Of a DNA stretch of 64,000 bases, positions 34,525-44,182 are shown one piece after another. Below the pieces are notes generated by a model. That model saw only the letters and a program-made list of their open reading frames with translations. It did not search any database and had not been told where the DNA came from. Where the stretch lies: assembly GCA_905178155.1 (NCBI GenBank), contig CAJINV010000001.1, forward strand, positions 9,011,865 to 9,075,864, read 5' to 3'. The stretch comes from Amoebophrya sp. A120 (lineage: Eukaryota > Sar > Dinophyceae > Syndiniales > Amoebophryaceae). A program made the translations under genes and the position numbers. The first letter of the stretch is position 1; every line of letters starts with the position of its first letter.

Positions 34525-35233
34525 CGTGGTGGATGCGGTTCAGTAGCAGTGTGCCAGTTCCGATTTTATCTCATACATGAAGCAACGAAACTTCAGCACA
34601 GTGTGGTTCTCTGCACTGCGCGTGTGAACAATGTCCTACTTAAAATCTAACACGCCACAAAAAGTACACAAAAAGGCACATAAATGAGTACTGGCTTTCG
34701 GTTTATAATTTTCGCCGTTGCTGTTTACATGATGCGCAAAGACGACCTTGTATTCCTTAGAAGTGGGATCTGCTAAATCGCATCCTGTAAATGTCTCGCT
34801 GCCCCTAGCGGCGCAATTTGCACGGCTTCGTTTTCGCTTACCACTGCACGTGAAATGTTCCCTGGACCAGACAGATTTGTGCTGATCAAAAATTTGATTG
34901 CTCAAGACAGCTGAGCGTTACGCGATCTGTGCCTGTGAAGATCTTCTGTGTTTCGACCGAAATAACTCAGACTGGCCACGGTGGTAAGTACAGGCAGCTG
35001 GACACGCACCGCCATCCAACTTCATCATTTACAACCCAGCTTCATATTTATCAATCATGACAGGTCGCATCACGAGGCGGGAGGAACAAAAGACCCACTC
35101 ACTTTATCCGGTCATCACGTAAGAGCTGCACAACGGCACGATACCGTGTGGATACGTGGATCTCACAAATCATGAGTCAAGCAACTAGACGTGCGGGCCT
35201 CTAGCACCGCCGCGTACTTTTTACTGCATCACA
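34525..35233. other. Intergenic, 0.7 kb
   Basis: A minus-strand open frame at 34636-34905 has no ATG and no recognisable product. Otherwise nothing seen. Confidence 0.45.
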
Positions 35234-36478
35234 CTAGTATCGCATTCTCTTGCACACGCCGCCATCGAGCACAAGTTCCTGGCCCGTCATAAAGCCGCTT
35301 TTGTTAGCATCCGCGAGGAAGACAACCGCGTTGGCGACGTCGTCCGGCCGCCCGATGCGACTTACGGAATGCCAAACGCAATCACCCTCGTCTGCCTTTT
35401 CGGTGCCGCCAGTGTCGATCCAACCAGGGCTGATGCAATTCACCCGCACGAACCGATTGCCCCGCGGATGGTTCGCGTTCTCGCCAAAAGAGGCCGCCTG
35501 GGCGTGCGTCAACGCTAGAAGACCGCCCTTCGCGGCGGCGTAGCCCTCTGTGTCCGGCTCGGACTGCGTTGCGCGAGTGCTGCTGACGTAGATAATTGAA
35601 ACATCTTGGCTGACATCTACTTCCGTCTCCCTGGTTGTACTAGCTGCATGTGGAAGTTGTTTCACATGCTTGTTCCCTTCCGCTCCATCTTCCTTCCTCG
35701 CGGCAGACGCTCGCGGTTGCTGGGCTTTCTGTGCGCGCCGCAATTTCTCACCAACGTCGTCGATTGACTCGTCGCTTGAAAAATCCCGGTGCGGGTGCAT
35801 CTCGCCAGCACTTGCAGGGAGACCAGTGGCGTTGCTGATCTGAAGTGGCGGAAAGAAATCTTTGCACACTTCGGTGAGGATGAAACCGCCGCGCAGGTGC
35901 CCTTCGAGGAAAAGATCGAAGGCTTTCAGTCTTTGCAGTATGGGCAGCTGCTCTTCATCCGCTGCCGAAGCTCCTTCTCGTTGACGCTTTTGGTCGTCTT
36001 GTCTTTGCCTTGCTTGCGATTCTGCCTCCACTTTCATGCACTGTTCCAATCCCTCCTGCATGGTGGGCTTGGCGAAGCCCGCGCAATGAACCACAACGCA
36101 AACGTGCGCTGACGGTGAGGAGAGAGTGCCTGACGACGACGATTTTCCAGCTTTGGGTTCGTAGCTCGGATCCAAAAGGCACATCGCCGACCGTAAGCTC
36201 CGCGACAATCCGACGGCGTCCGCGATGTTGCACTTGACAAAAACGAAATACGCAGCATCAGCCTGCAACTCCGTCTGATCCGGAATGAAGTTTAGCTCCT
36301 GTTCGTCTATACCAATCACGCTGTACTCTCCGGACCGAAGAAGCGCACGACACACCGCCCAACCAATGCCTTCCCGGCGCGCGCACCCGCTCACGACGGC
36401 AACCCTCAAAGCTGGCGGGCGGCCTGCGGGCTTCTCTCTTTTCGGAGACGACGGTGCAGCAGCACGGGCGCGTGACAT
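35234..36478 (-). CDS. Short-chain dehydrogenase/reductase with large insertions (414 aa)
   Basis: Single exon, ATG 36478. The Rossmann start is VAVVSGCARREGIGWAVCRA, a TGxxxGIG variant with SGC for TGx, followed by GEYSVIGIDEQ. HCAG stands in for the NNAG motif. The catalytic triad region is visible as SIIYVSST (Ser), then EGYAAAKGGLLALT (YxxxK), and the end has RVNCISPGWIDTGG, GRPDDVANAVVFLADANKSG and FMTGQELVLDGG, as in classical FabG/Tropinone-type SDRs. These use NAD(P)H to oxidise or reduce alcohols and ketones. At 414 residues it is much longer than the usual 250 because of two disordered, Arg/Gln-rich insertions. Substrate unknown; family call is firm. Confidence 0.85.
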   Translation of the reverse strand: MSRARAAAPSSPKREKPAGRPPALRVAVVSGCARREGIGWAVCRALLRSGEYSVIGIDEQELNFIPDQTELQADAAYFVFVKCNIADAVGLSRSLRSAMCLLDPSYEPKAGKSSSSGTLSSPSAHVCVVVHCAGFAKPTMQEGLEQCMKVEAESQARQRQDDQKRQREGASAADEEQLPILQRLKAFDLFLEGHLRGGFILTEVCKDFFPPLQISNATGLPASAGEMHPHRDFSSDESIDDVGEKLRRAQKAQQPRASAARKEDGAEGNKHVKQLPHAASTTRETEVDVSQDVSIIYVSSTRATQSEPDTEGYAAAKGGLLALTHAQAASFGENANHPRGNRFVRVNCISPGWIDTGGTEKADEGDCVWHSVSRIGRPDDVANAVVFLADANKSGFMTGQELVLDGGVCKRMRY

Positions 36479-37003
36479 CTTGAGTTGACGTAGTCGATGT
36501 GAAGATCATGCGGCTTTAATGCCGTCTAGAGAGTAAAGAAGGGTCCCCATTTTTTGCGCTCCTGTGCTTCCGCACGAACGGAAAGTCCGCCCCGTAGGTT
36601 CTCTCATGCTATCCCCCACCTTCGGGATGCCCAACCAAGACAACACGGAGACCAGGACGGTCACGCTCCGGTAGGCTAACTTGAACAAGGAAAAGCAAAT
36701 GGGAAACAAGCGTGATGGCTCTGGCTGTGAAAATTTTCAAAGAGCTGCATGCAGCAGAAACATGCTAGAAAACAAACTCCAAGTCGGTCCTGATCGTGAA
36801 ACAAAACTATACCGATTGGTGGATCAGCCTCTGCCCTTGGCAGAAGCGGTTTCCGTGTCGCCAACATTGTCGCTCAACTACTAGGTAAATTGAAATTCTA
36901 GATGTAGATCCCAAAACGAAAAAAAAAACTTGCTTTTCCAAAAATAGTTCGATATAGAAAACGAAAACATTCGACCTCCTAAGCCCTTTCTCCCGCTTCA
37001 GGA
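36479..37003. other. Intergenic, 0.5 kb
   Basis: No gene or structured RNA recognised. Confidence 0.45.
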
Positions 37004-38732
37004 TTACGCCACCTTTTGCCTCTTGGCCGCCAACATGACTGGCATCTCATCACTAGCAGAACCAGGAGACGCCGTATTCACCGCCGGACTCACGCCATAT
37101 GCAGCATCCAAGGCCTTGATCATCCCGCTCATGTCTTTCGGTGCAGTTGCGCAGTGCCCCGCAGCGTGGTAGTGCGCACCGTAATTCCTGACCGCTTGTT
37201 TCTCCAACAAGTCAGAGTCGGCCCAGAACGACCCCACCGCATTCAAAAGCGCTCTGATTTTTTGGTAGCCGGGTTGCGTCTGGCCGCGGGTGCTGGAGCT
37301 AGAGGAAGCCGCGGCGGACGGCGCAGAAGATCCGGTTCCGATGTTCAACTTTTTTTTGATGCATTCAGCAACTGTTTCGTACTCGTCATCGCGGACGCAG
37401 GAAGAAAAGCAAGGGTCCGCCCCCTCGCGCAACAGATAGTACACCACATCAGCGTGACCTGGTTCAAGAAGGTTTTCATGACAGGAGTGCTGCCCCTTCA
37501 GTCAATTATTCCTTTGCGCCCCTTCGGAAGCCAAAAGATCAGTTCTTCTTATGAAATGAATTACACAACATGATACATTTCCAAAAAGAAACCCTACCGC
37601 TCCGCACCGCTCCCAAAATCGCCGTGTCGCCGAACCACTCCCACTCTTTGTTACTGTAATCGCCAACCTCGGTCCAGCGCCGGGCGTAGTTCAAGAAGCG
37701 ACTTTTCTCCACTTTTCCCTTGGCTGCGGCGCCGCCAACCGCTCTTTTCACCGCGGCTAGGTCGCCACGCTTCGCCGCCTTCACCAGCTCGGAATCTTCT
37801 TCGTCCTTGCGCACCATGCGCCCACGGTAATCGAAGCAGTACTCCCCGTCGGAGCCGAAATCCGAGCTACAGTAGCCCCCTTGCTGGTCGCGCTTCCGCT
37901 GCCGCTGCTGTTCCTTTTTCTCCTGCTGCCGCCGTTCCTGTTGTCGTTTTTTCTCCTGCGCCTCAGGATTTTCCGGGCAATTGGCCTTCGTGTGCCCGTA
38001 CTGCTTGCAAAACCCGCACTTCCGCTGCCCCGCTTTGGCCTGCTTTTCCGCTTCCTTCTCGATTGCCTCCTCCTGGCGCTTCTTTTCGCAGTAATTAGCG
38101 AATTTGCGAAAGTTTCCGTCTAGCCGGCCGAAGAGCTTCCCTTTCCGCTCCTGTTGCAGCTGGCCGCAGACCCAAGTGACGTATTTCTTGTCGGTTTTGT
38201 ACACGTCCTGGTACAACTCGCCATTGTGCTTTCCAAACATCACCTTGCAAGAAGTGCCCCAGATAGCATCCGCGGCACTGTAGGCTTGCTGCACACCGTT
38301 ACCTCCAGCGCCGACCTGATTTGCAGGGCCATTGTTGTTCGCGGCTCCGGGGGCACCACCTCCAATAGCCGGCTCTTTTCCATTCGGCGCGTTGCCCCCC
38401 TGGTGCTGCTGCTGCTGCTGGCGTAGCTTCTTGTCCGCATCCAGCTTCCTCAGAGCCTCAGCTTTCCGCTGTGCCTCCTCCCGCTTCTCCTGTGCCTCGT
38501 CGACTCTCCGGCGCTTCTCCGCGTACTTCGCAAAATCTTGGAACGCTTGGTCTTTCGGCTTGCTGTGGTCGTGGCGGGAGGCCCGCAACTGGTCCACGCA
38601 CCACCACGCGTACTGCCGCGCCGTGTCGTAAACGGCTTTGAAGGTCTTTCCCTTGTGCTTCCCGAAAGAAATGCAGCGGTCGCCTTCCGGGCCATTTTCG
38701 CTGTTGGCGGGGGAAATAGCTGTGTTCCACAT
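37004..38732 (-). CDS. Protein with two ExoX-C-like motifs, a CCHC zinc knuckle and ankyrin repeats (529 aa)
   Basis: Exons 38732-37598 and 37458-37004 with a 139-bp GT-AG intron. Two copies of a short motif stand near residues 20-50 and 165-195: FGKHKGKTFKAVYDTARQYA...W and FGKHNGELYQDVYKTDKKYV.W. This FGKHKG...Y..W pattern is that of the ExoX-like C-terminal/DUF3820 domain. A Gln-rich linker lies between them. A zinc knuckle CGFCKQYGHTKANC follows (near 245), then a long Gln/Arg/Lys coiled stretch. Ankyrin-type sequence (SELVKAAKRGDLAAVKRAVG; DTAILGAVRSGHADVVYYLL) ends with REGADPC and spans the intron. A role in nucleic-acid binding is likely from the knuckle. I know of no characterised protein with this exact layout. 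Confidence 0.65.
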
Positions 38733-39455
38733 GCTTTTATACAGCTTTTCTTTGATTCAACTACTGCTCACAAAAGATAAAGAACAGGAATACCTCCAAA
38801 AATACATCAATGCGTACTATCAACACGACAGAGGCTCTGTCCAGCCATCTCACTTCAGGGGTGACTGAAAAAAAAGCCGTAAAAGAGTATGAAATGAATA
38901 ACGCCGAAGAAAAGTACACTGCAGGTACTGAAGCGGATCCGTTTCTTGTTGACCAGCCATCGTCATATGCTTTCACACAACGCGCTTTTTTTTCCGTCCG
39001 ACGAAACGGAGCGCTTAGGAACGAGTTTGCCTACACCTTGCGTGGCAAGAAGACCTTCCCGGGTAACCCAAAGACATGCATATGAAGACGTGCCTTGAGT
39101 GCACCTGTTCTAAGAGAAAGACGAAGACGATGAACATCCGGCTGCAATGAATAGGTCCATCTTCCATTCACGTTGGGAAGCGTGTGGAGTGGCGTCATGC
39201 AGACGTCGAACACGAGGCGCAGCGAGGTTCGTGGCATTCAAAGAAAGCGATCCTTTGTCATATCTGTGCTGATACTTTGGAATAAGATAGTGAGCAAGAG
39301 CAAGTCGAGACGCCGCAAACCAAAAAGCAGATCTTCAATTCAGAGAGATTGGTAGTACTTACATTGCAGGTTTCTGCATGGAATGAAATGTTAATGTCTC
39401 CATCTGACCCTACCCCACATCGTAAAGTTCCTCGCTTCACGAAAAAGAATCGCCG
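38733..39455. other. Intergenic, 0.7 kb
   Basis: No supported gene on either strand. Confidence 0.45.
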
Positions 39456-40490
39456 TCACCGAATTGTGATGGTGCTTCTCTCTGGGTTGTTCCGGATCCG
39501 GTTCGCAGTGTTTGGTGGCATCGACACTATCTTCACCGGAACACCCATCAAGTTTGCGTTTTTGAAGGCCCATAAACGTCGGTGGGAAAGTGTGTAGTAG
39601 TAACCGCTGTGCTTCACGACCTCCATTGGTTCGATGTCTTCCACAGAAAGATCACCCGACCGAAGCTGTGCGGCTGTAAAATAGATCGATTTTCCGCAAC
39701 TGAACGTGTCCGAGATGCTGTCGTTAATGTAGAAGACGTCGATCGTGTCAACGTAGGTAATCTCATCATCCAGGGCGCAGGCAAGGCTGTACCCCCCTCC
39801 GCGCCATACAGTCGACCCATCTGCGTATCTGATAAAATACGCGTGTTCATCAAATGAAGAAAAGCTGAGGAACGCCACGTCCTCATCCGGGGGAAGGTCC
39901 TTGACGAGTGGTGTGAGCTCCTGCACAATCGGGCCGCCCCAGAACGCTCTTGTATTGCTGTACTTGATGTAGTAGTTCCCCCCCGCGCCCAGTGCAATGA
40001 CCTCGAGCTCAGAACTGTTGTCCCTCATTGACTGCTGGATGTTGTGTGGAAAACCAGCACTCCAAGATCTAGTCAGGCCATCTTTTCTTTGGCCGGAAAT
40101 GATGTACATTCCGTTGGGTCCGAGAGCGACATTATCGACCCGCGTGAACTCAGCCACCGTCCTATCGAATTCGGAACTCACGTTCCAAAGCGACCGTCCG
40201 CTGTTCAACTCTATGTAATAGGTCGGCGTCGGAACGCTTTCGGAACTTGACGAACGGCTGTCGTCATCCATGTCTGTATCTCCGTCTCCGTCATTGACTT
40301 CTTGTGAGCTGCCAAAGACCATGATTTTTGGCCGTGTGTATTTCAGACTTCTTTTCGGAAAGCCGTTACCCGTAATAGCCTGCACTGTCGATCGTGCGAC
40401 CAGTGGAAGTTCGCGGGAGCACCCATAAAATTCGTCGTCGTCCCACGCCACCCATTGCCGGCCTGCTCCACAAAAAGCTACTTTTGCCAT
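39456..40490 (-). CDS. Beta-repeat protein with ParB/sulfiredoxin-like C-terminus, paralog 1 (344 aa)
   Basis: Single exon; ATG 40490 (MAKVAFCGAGRQWVAW). The first 230 residues contain four or five loosely repeated units of beta-propeller style: YYIELNSGRSLWN, NVALGPNGMYIISG, VIALGAGGNYYIKYSNTRAF, FDEHAYFIRYADGSTVWRGG. The C-terminal 80 residues (DTFSCGKSIYFTAAQLRSGD, LSVEDIEPMEVVKHSGYYYT, LSHRRLWAFKNANLMGVPVK) follow the ParB/sulfiredoxin-like pattern: a helix, I.PI.V.....YY.LS.HRR..A, then VPVK.V. In bacteria this fold binds DNA or nucleotides; in sulfiredoxin it binds ATP. An acidic Ser-rich insertion (DGDGDTDMDDDSRSSSSES) distinguishes it from its downstream twin. Role unknown. Confidence 0.6.
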   Translation of the reverse strand: MAKVAFCGAGRQWVAWDDDEFYGCSRELPLVARSTVQAITGNGFPKRSLKYTRPKIMVFGSSQEVNDGDGDTDMDDDSRSSSSESVPTPTYYIELNSGRSLWNVSSEFDRTVAEFTRVDNVALGPNGMYIISGQRKDGLTRSWSAGFPHNIQQSMRDNSSELEVIALGAGGNYYIKYSNTRAFWGGPIVQELTPLVKDLPPDEDVAFLSFSSFDEHAYFIRYADGSTVWRGGGYSLACALDDEITYVDTIDVFYINDSISDTFSCGKSIYFTAAQLRSGDLSVEDIEPMEVVKHSGYYYTLSHRRLWAFKNANLMGVPVKIVSMPPNTANRIRNNPERSTITIR

Positions 40491-40764
40491 GATGTCTTTG
40501 TCTAGAAGTATAGTGCATTCGTTCGCCCTGCAGTACAATCATCAACGTATCTATCAGCTAACTTCGCATTCGCTCTGCTACGCTAACAATCAAGTTCAAA
40601 ATCGCTGGAGTTGCTTGCAGACCCGTGTAACGTCACTGCCAAGAACATAAGAAATTCACCAATCAAGCGGTTTCTATTCCACACCGCAAAGAAAACCGCT
40701 CAAGCCAGAATCAGAAAGGGCTACATTGCATTTTGATAAAGTTATCACATCAAATTGGTTTGTT

Positions 40765-41718
40765 TCATACAACGCTTACCGCGGTTCTACTTGGATTCTT
40801 CTTTATTTTTTTGAGCATACCAACAGGCATATCCACTACTTTCACTGGAACCCCAACTAGATTTGCATTAATGAAGGCCCACAAACGTCGGTGCGACAGA
40901 GTATAGTACTTGTCGCTGTGTTTGACTACTTCTATTGGCTCTATGTCTTCCACAGAAATGGTGCCTTTTTTCAAATCCTCTGCAGTCTTGAAGATTGACT
41001 TTCCACAACTGAATGTATCTCTTATGGTCTCATGTACGTAAAAAATCTTCTGTGTGTCAAAGTAATGTATTTTGTCATCCAGCAATGCTATGAACAAACT
41101 CTCTCCTCCGCCACGCCAATCAGCAGTCCCGTCTGAAAACGTAATGTAGTATGCCTCTTCGTCAAAAGCTGAGAAAACAACGTCCGTAATATCTTCTTCC
41201 AAATCCTCGAAAAGTTCCGTAAGCGTCGCACTTATCGCTCCGCCCCACATATTTCTCCCGCTGCTGTACTGAATGAAATAATTGCCGCCAGCTCCCAACG
41301 CAGCAATGTCCAGGCTCGAAGTATTGTTATTCAACGACTGAGCGACGTTTTCTGGAACTCCCTTCCAAGAGCGAGGAGAGGTAGCTGACTCCCCTGCAAT
41401 GATGTAACTTCCCTCACAACCCAGTGCAACAATCTCCACATCGTCGTACTTCTCCATTGCCTCGTCGAAGTCCCTGCTCACGTTCCACCTTGAGGGCCCG
41501 TCACCAAAGTCGATGTAGTGGGACAAAGCCCCGCCCTCCGCCATGCCGAAGTCCGCTATCGTGGGCGGACCGTAACCGAGATTTTGCCGCGGGATACCGG
41601 CAGAAGCGCGCACCATGGAGCGGACGCTTGCGGGAAGTTTGTGCGAATGCCCGATGACACTGTCTTCGTCCCAAGCGATCCATTGTTCGCGTCCACAAAA
41701 AGCTACACTTTGTGCCAT
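40765..41718 (-). CDS. Beta-repeat protein with ParB/sulfiredoxin-like C-terminus, paralog 2 (317 aa)
   Basis: Single exon; ATG 41718. It is alignable end to end with the gene at 39456-40490: MAQSVAFCGREQWIAWDED against the same N-terminus, units EIVALGCEGSYIIAG, IAALGAGGNYFIQYSSGRNM, FDEEAYYITFSDGTADWRGG, and the conserved tail ISVEDIEPIEVVKHSDKYYT, LSHRRLWAFINANLVGVPVK. The two genes are 274 bp apart in the same direction, so this is a tandem duplication. The tail is the best-conserved part, which argues that the ParB/sulfiredoxin-like module is the functional core. The sulfiredoxin catalytic Cys context (GGCHR) is replaced by LSHRR, so sulfiredoxin activity is unlikely. Confidence 0.62.
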   Translation of the reverse strand: MAQSVAFCGREQWIAWDEDSVIGHSHKLPASVRSMVRASAGIPRQNLGYGPPTIADFGMAEGGALSHYIDFGDGPSRWNVSRDFDEAMEKYDDVEIVALGCEGSYIIAGESATSPRSWKGVPENVAQSLNNNTSSLDIAALGAGGNYFIQYSSGRNMWGGAISATLTELFEDLEEDITDVVFSAFDEEAYYITFSDGTADWRGGGESLFIALLDDKIHYFDTQKIFYVHETIRDTFSCGKSIFKTAEDLKKGTISVEDIEPIEVVKHSDKYYTLSHRRLWAFINANLVGVPVKVVDMPVGMLKKIKKNPSRTAVSVV

Positions 41719-42613
41719 GTTTATGTTTCTTTGATACTACTTTTCCAAAAGCACTCGGACGAAATCAGGTGTAAGTCAAATTCAAATGCGATACACTGTT
41801 TACCAAATACAAACAATGAACTCATAGACAGGAATCGGATCGGAACTTGAAAGAAAAATATGCACGAAATCATAAATCGGTCAAATCGATCTCGAATAGG
41901 AATAGGCAATGGCACTGGTGAAAATGATGCAAGGTCGTCAGCGATGCAGTCGAACCAATCTCGGACACCGACCTGAAGCTTGTAACCCAGGATATCCTGC
42001 CACGATGATATCTTGATCTTCATGTTGATCCTTTCCTTGTTCTTCCTCACCTTTTTGTGTTTGCATTTTTCGAATGCACTGCAATCGGGTCTTTGCAGAC
42101 CTTGATCAACTGGTGCGACAGGGAACTTGGACCACTCACTGAACAACTTTGATCAGCTTTTTCATCTTCCCCATTGATGTTCGTGGAGCTCGTCGTTATT
42201 GGGCGTGATTGCGATCCCTGCGGAGAAACAGCTTGCGTAAGTAGCCTTCGCTCGATCACACTGCCAGGATGAGCGTGGTAGCCTGAGTCACAACGCATTC
42301 AATGCCAGGATAGCAGGAGCCGAGGCGAGAAAATTTGCAAAAATTAAAATTCCAAGGCGTCGTCGCCATACGTACGCGAGCCCTGGTTCCCCATCAGCAT
42401 GTCCTCACATGACGGCAAAAAAATTGTTTCATGTAGCAAAACAACCCCTGAGGGTCCACGTCAAACTGGCAACCGCATGCGGACTGTAACGTCAACGCGT
42501 GGCGGCGCGGGAGCGGACGACCACTAAAACTAATGCATTCTTCGCGGTCGCGGACGGTGAGCGGCATTGTAAATCGGATGCCAAAACGGAGGAAAACTTC
42601 GCGATCGTCTCCA
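41719..42613. other. Intergenic, 0.9 kb
   Basis: A minus-strand frame with ATG (42298-42047) encodes a hydrophilic 83-residue peptide without features; I leave it uncalled. Otherwise nothing seen. Confidence 0.4.
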
Positions 42614-43562
42614 TCAGTGTGGCAAAAACTTTCCCTGGTCCAACCGGGCCATTTCTTCATGGTACTCCAGCATCAATGTGTCCACGTCCGCTTCCTCGGT
42701 ATCTCCTATCCTTTCCTTTTCGATTTCCTCCGTCAACCTATCGCTCTCGAACGCCTGGAACAAGAAATTTGCCAACGCGAGCTGCGGCTCCAGCGGGCGA
42801 GCGTCCAGAAGGTACTCTGCGCAGTCCTGAAGTAGTTCCTCGATGCCGAACTCTAGAGCGTACCTGTTGTCGTGTGTATCGAGTGGTTGTAACGTGCAAG
42901 TAGTGCATGTAATGTCACTGCAGCACGGCAGCGTCACAAACTCAAGTCCACACCAATCGTTTTCCTACCTTTGGTCCGCTTCGCTCAGCTCCTTGTCGTG
43001 ATTCAAGACCGGTATTCTCCACGGCTTCGCGGGAAGCAATGCTTTCTGGTCGCGATAGACGTTCAGCTCAATCTCCGCCATGATGAAGCGACAAGGCTTG
43101 CCCGGTGGTCCCACCGGAATTTCTTCCGGCTTGAGAAGCACCCGGTCGCCCATAGACTTTAGAAGTTGAAATTCCAGCAGCAGGTCCGGTTTCACCGTTG
43201 CTTCCCTGCGGACGAAGGACTGCGGGAAAGGAAACCACTGAATGCCGTCCGGATTGTTCATACCCAGTTTCTTCACCTCGTCCGCACCGGCCTCATCCTC
43301 GACGTACTCCTCCTTTCGAGGCTGTTTAGGTTTTTTTTATCAAGGGTTACGTCTGGCAATGCGCTGGCTTAGGCTCGCAAAAAGTTCACATAAACCACGA
43401 CAAAAATGACTTGCCGTACCTTCCGCACATTTGCCACCTGCACGATGGTCTCGGCGTAGTCCTGGTCCTGGTGCTTCCAAGGATTGTAAAAACGGACGGT
43501 GGTACAGTGAGGCCTCATTTTCGCGTTTCTGCCCTCGAACAGGTAGTCAGGCGTAGCTACAT
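42614..43562 (-). CDS. Unknown conserved-looking protein, 5' end unresolved (3 exons)
   Basis: Exons 43562-43420, 43321-42969 and 42863-42614 join in frame through GT-AG introns of 98 and 105 bp (VANVRK to PRKEEYVEDE; EADQR to YALEFGIEEL). The first exon begins at an acceptor-like TTATAG, so at least one upstream exon with the start codon is missing. The visible 248 residues look globular: RPHCTTVRFYNPWKHQDQDY, GIQWFPFPQSFVRREATVKP, LLLEFQLLKSMGDRVLLKPE, PGKPCRFIMAEIELNVYRDQ, then an acidic helical end. No membrane segment or catalytic signature is evident. I do not recognise the family. Confidence 0.55.
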
Positions 43563-44182
43563 CTATAATCAATCAGTCCAGTTTTCTGAATAACCCTCAA
43601 ATGCCCCACGGTAGACGAAACAAGTACAGACGCTCTTAGCAGCTTGTCTGGTAACCATGCCAGGCCCAACAAGCGACAAAAGAAGCACTCCGGCGATCGT
43701 AGCTTTGATATACGTGCGCGCCTCTCTGCACACTCAAATCTTGTGCTGCGCAAAGCTCGACATCAAAAGAGAAGCAGCACAACCCAGGACTTTGTTTACC
43801 CCCGGTCCGACGCAGCTGCAGAGCAAGGCAACCAAGAACCTTCTCCAGGTGCAGAAGATTTTGAAACAAGGTTACCGCACTTTCCCTTTGACACTGCCAT
43901 CTTCAAAACGTGCTCAAAACTGGTGTAAAAAGTTCATTTCCTCCATACCATTCATAGGTTAGGAGTTCTCTTTGGCGGGGAGTTACTTCACTCCGCGCTG
44001 GTGTTCGCACACTTGCTCCTTTTGTTACATTTCAATCTCGTGAATTTCTCGCATCACGAATTGATGTGGTTGGACCAAGGGCTCTTTCTATGCTCACAAG
44101 TATTCATTTGTAGGACCCTAGAGATCAAAGACGCTTCTCTGCTTCTTTGATGCAGCTCCGCAAAAATCGGTTATTTTTACGT
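43563..44182. other. Unresolved 0.6 kb between two genes
   Basis: Probably holds the missing first exon of the gene at 42614-43562. Minus-strand open frames here (43636-43869 and 43547-43753) do not splice convincingly to it. Confidence 0.35.

Noticed and set aside
34636-34905. Minus-strand open frame, 89 codons
   Set aside because: No ATG, no recognisable features, and no splice partner.
42047-42298. Minus-strand open frame with ATG, 83 codons
   Set aside because: Hydrophilic, no features, no composition shift; insufficient support.
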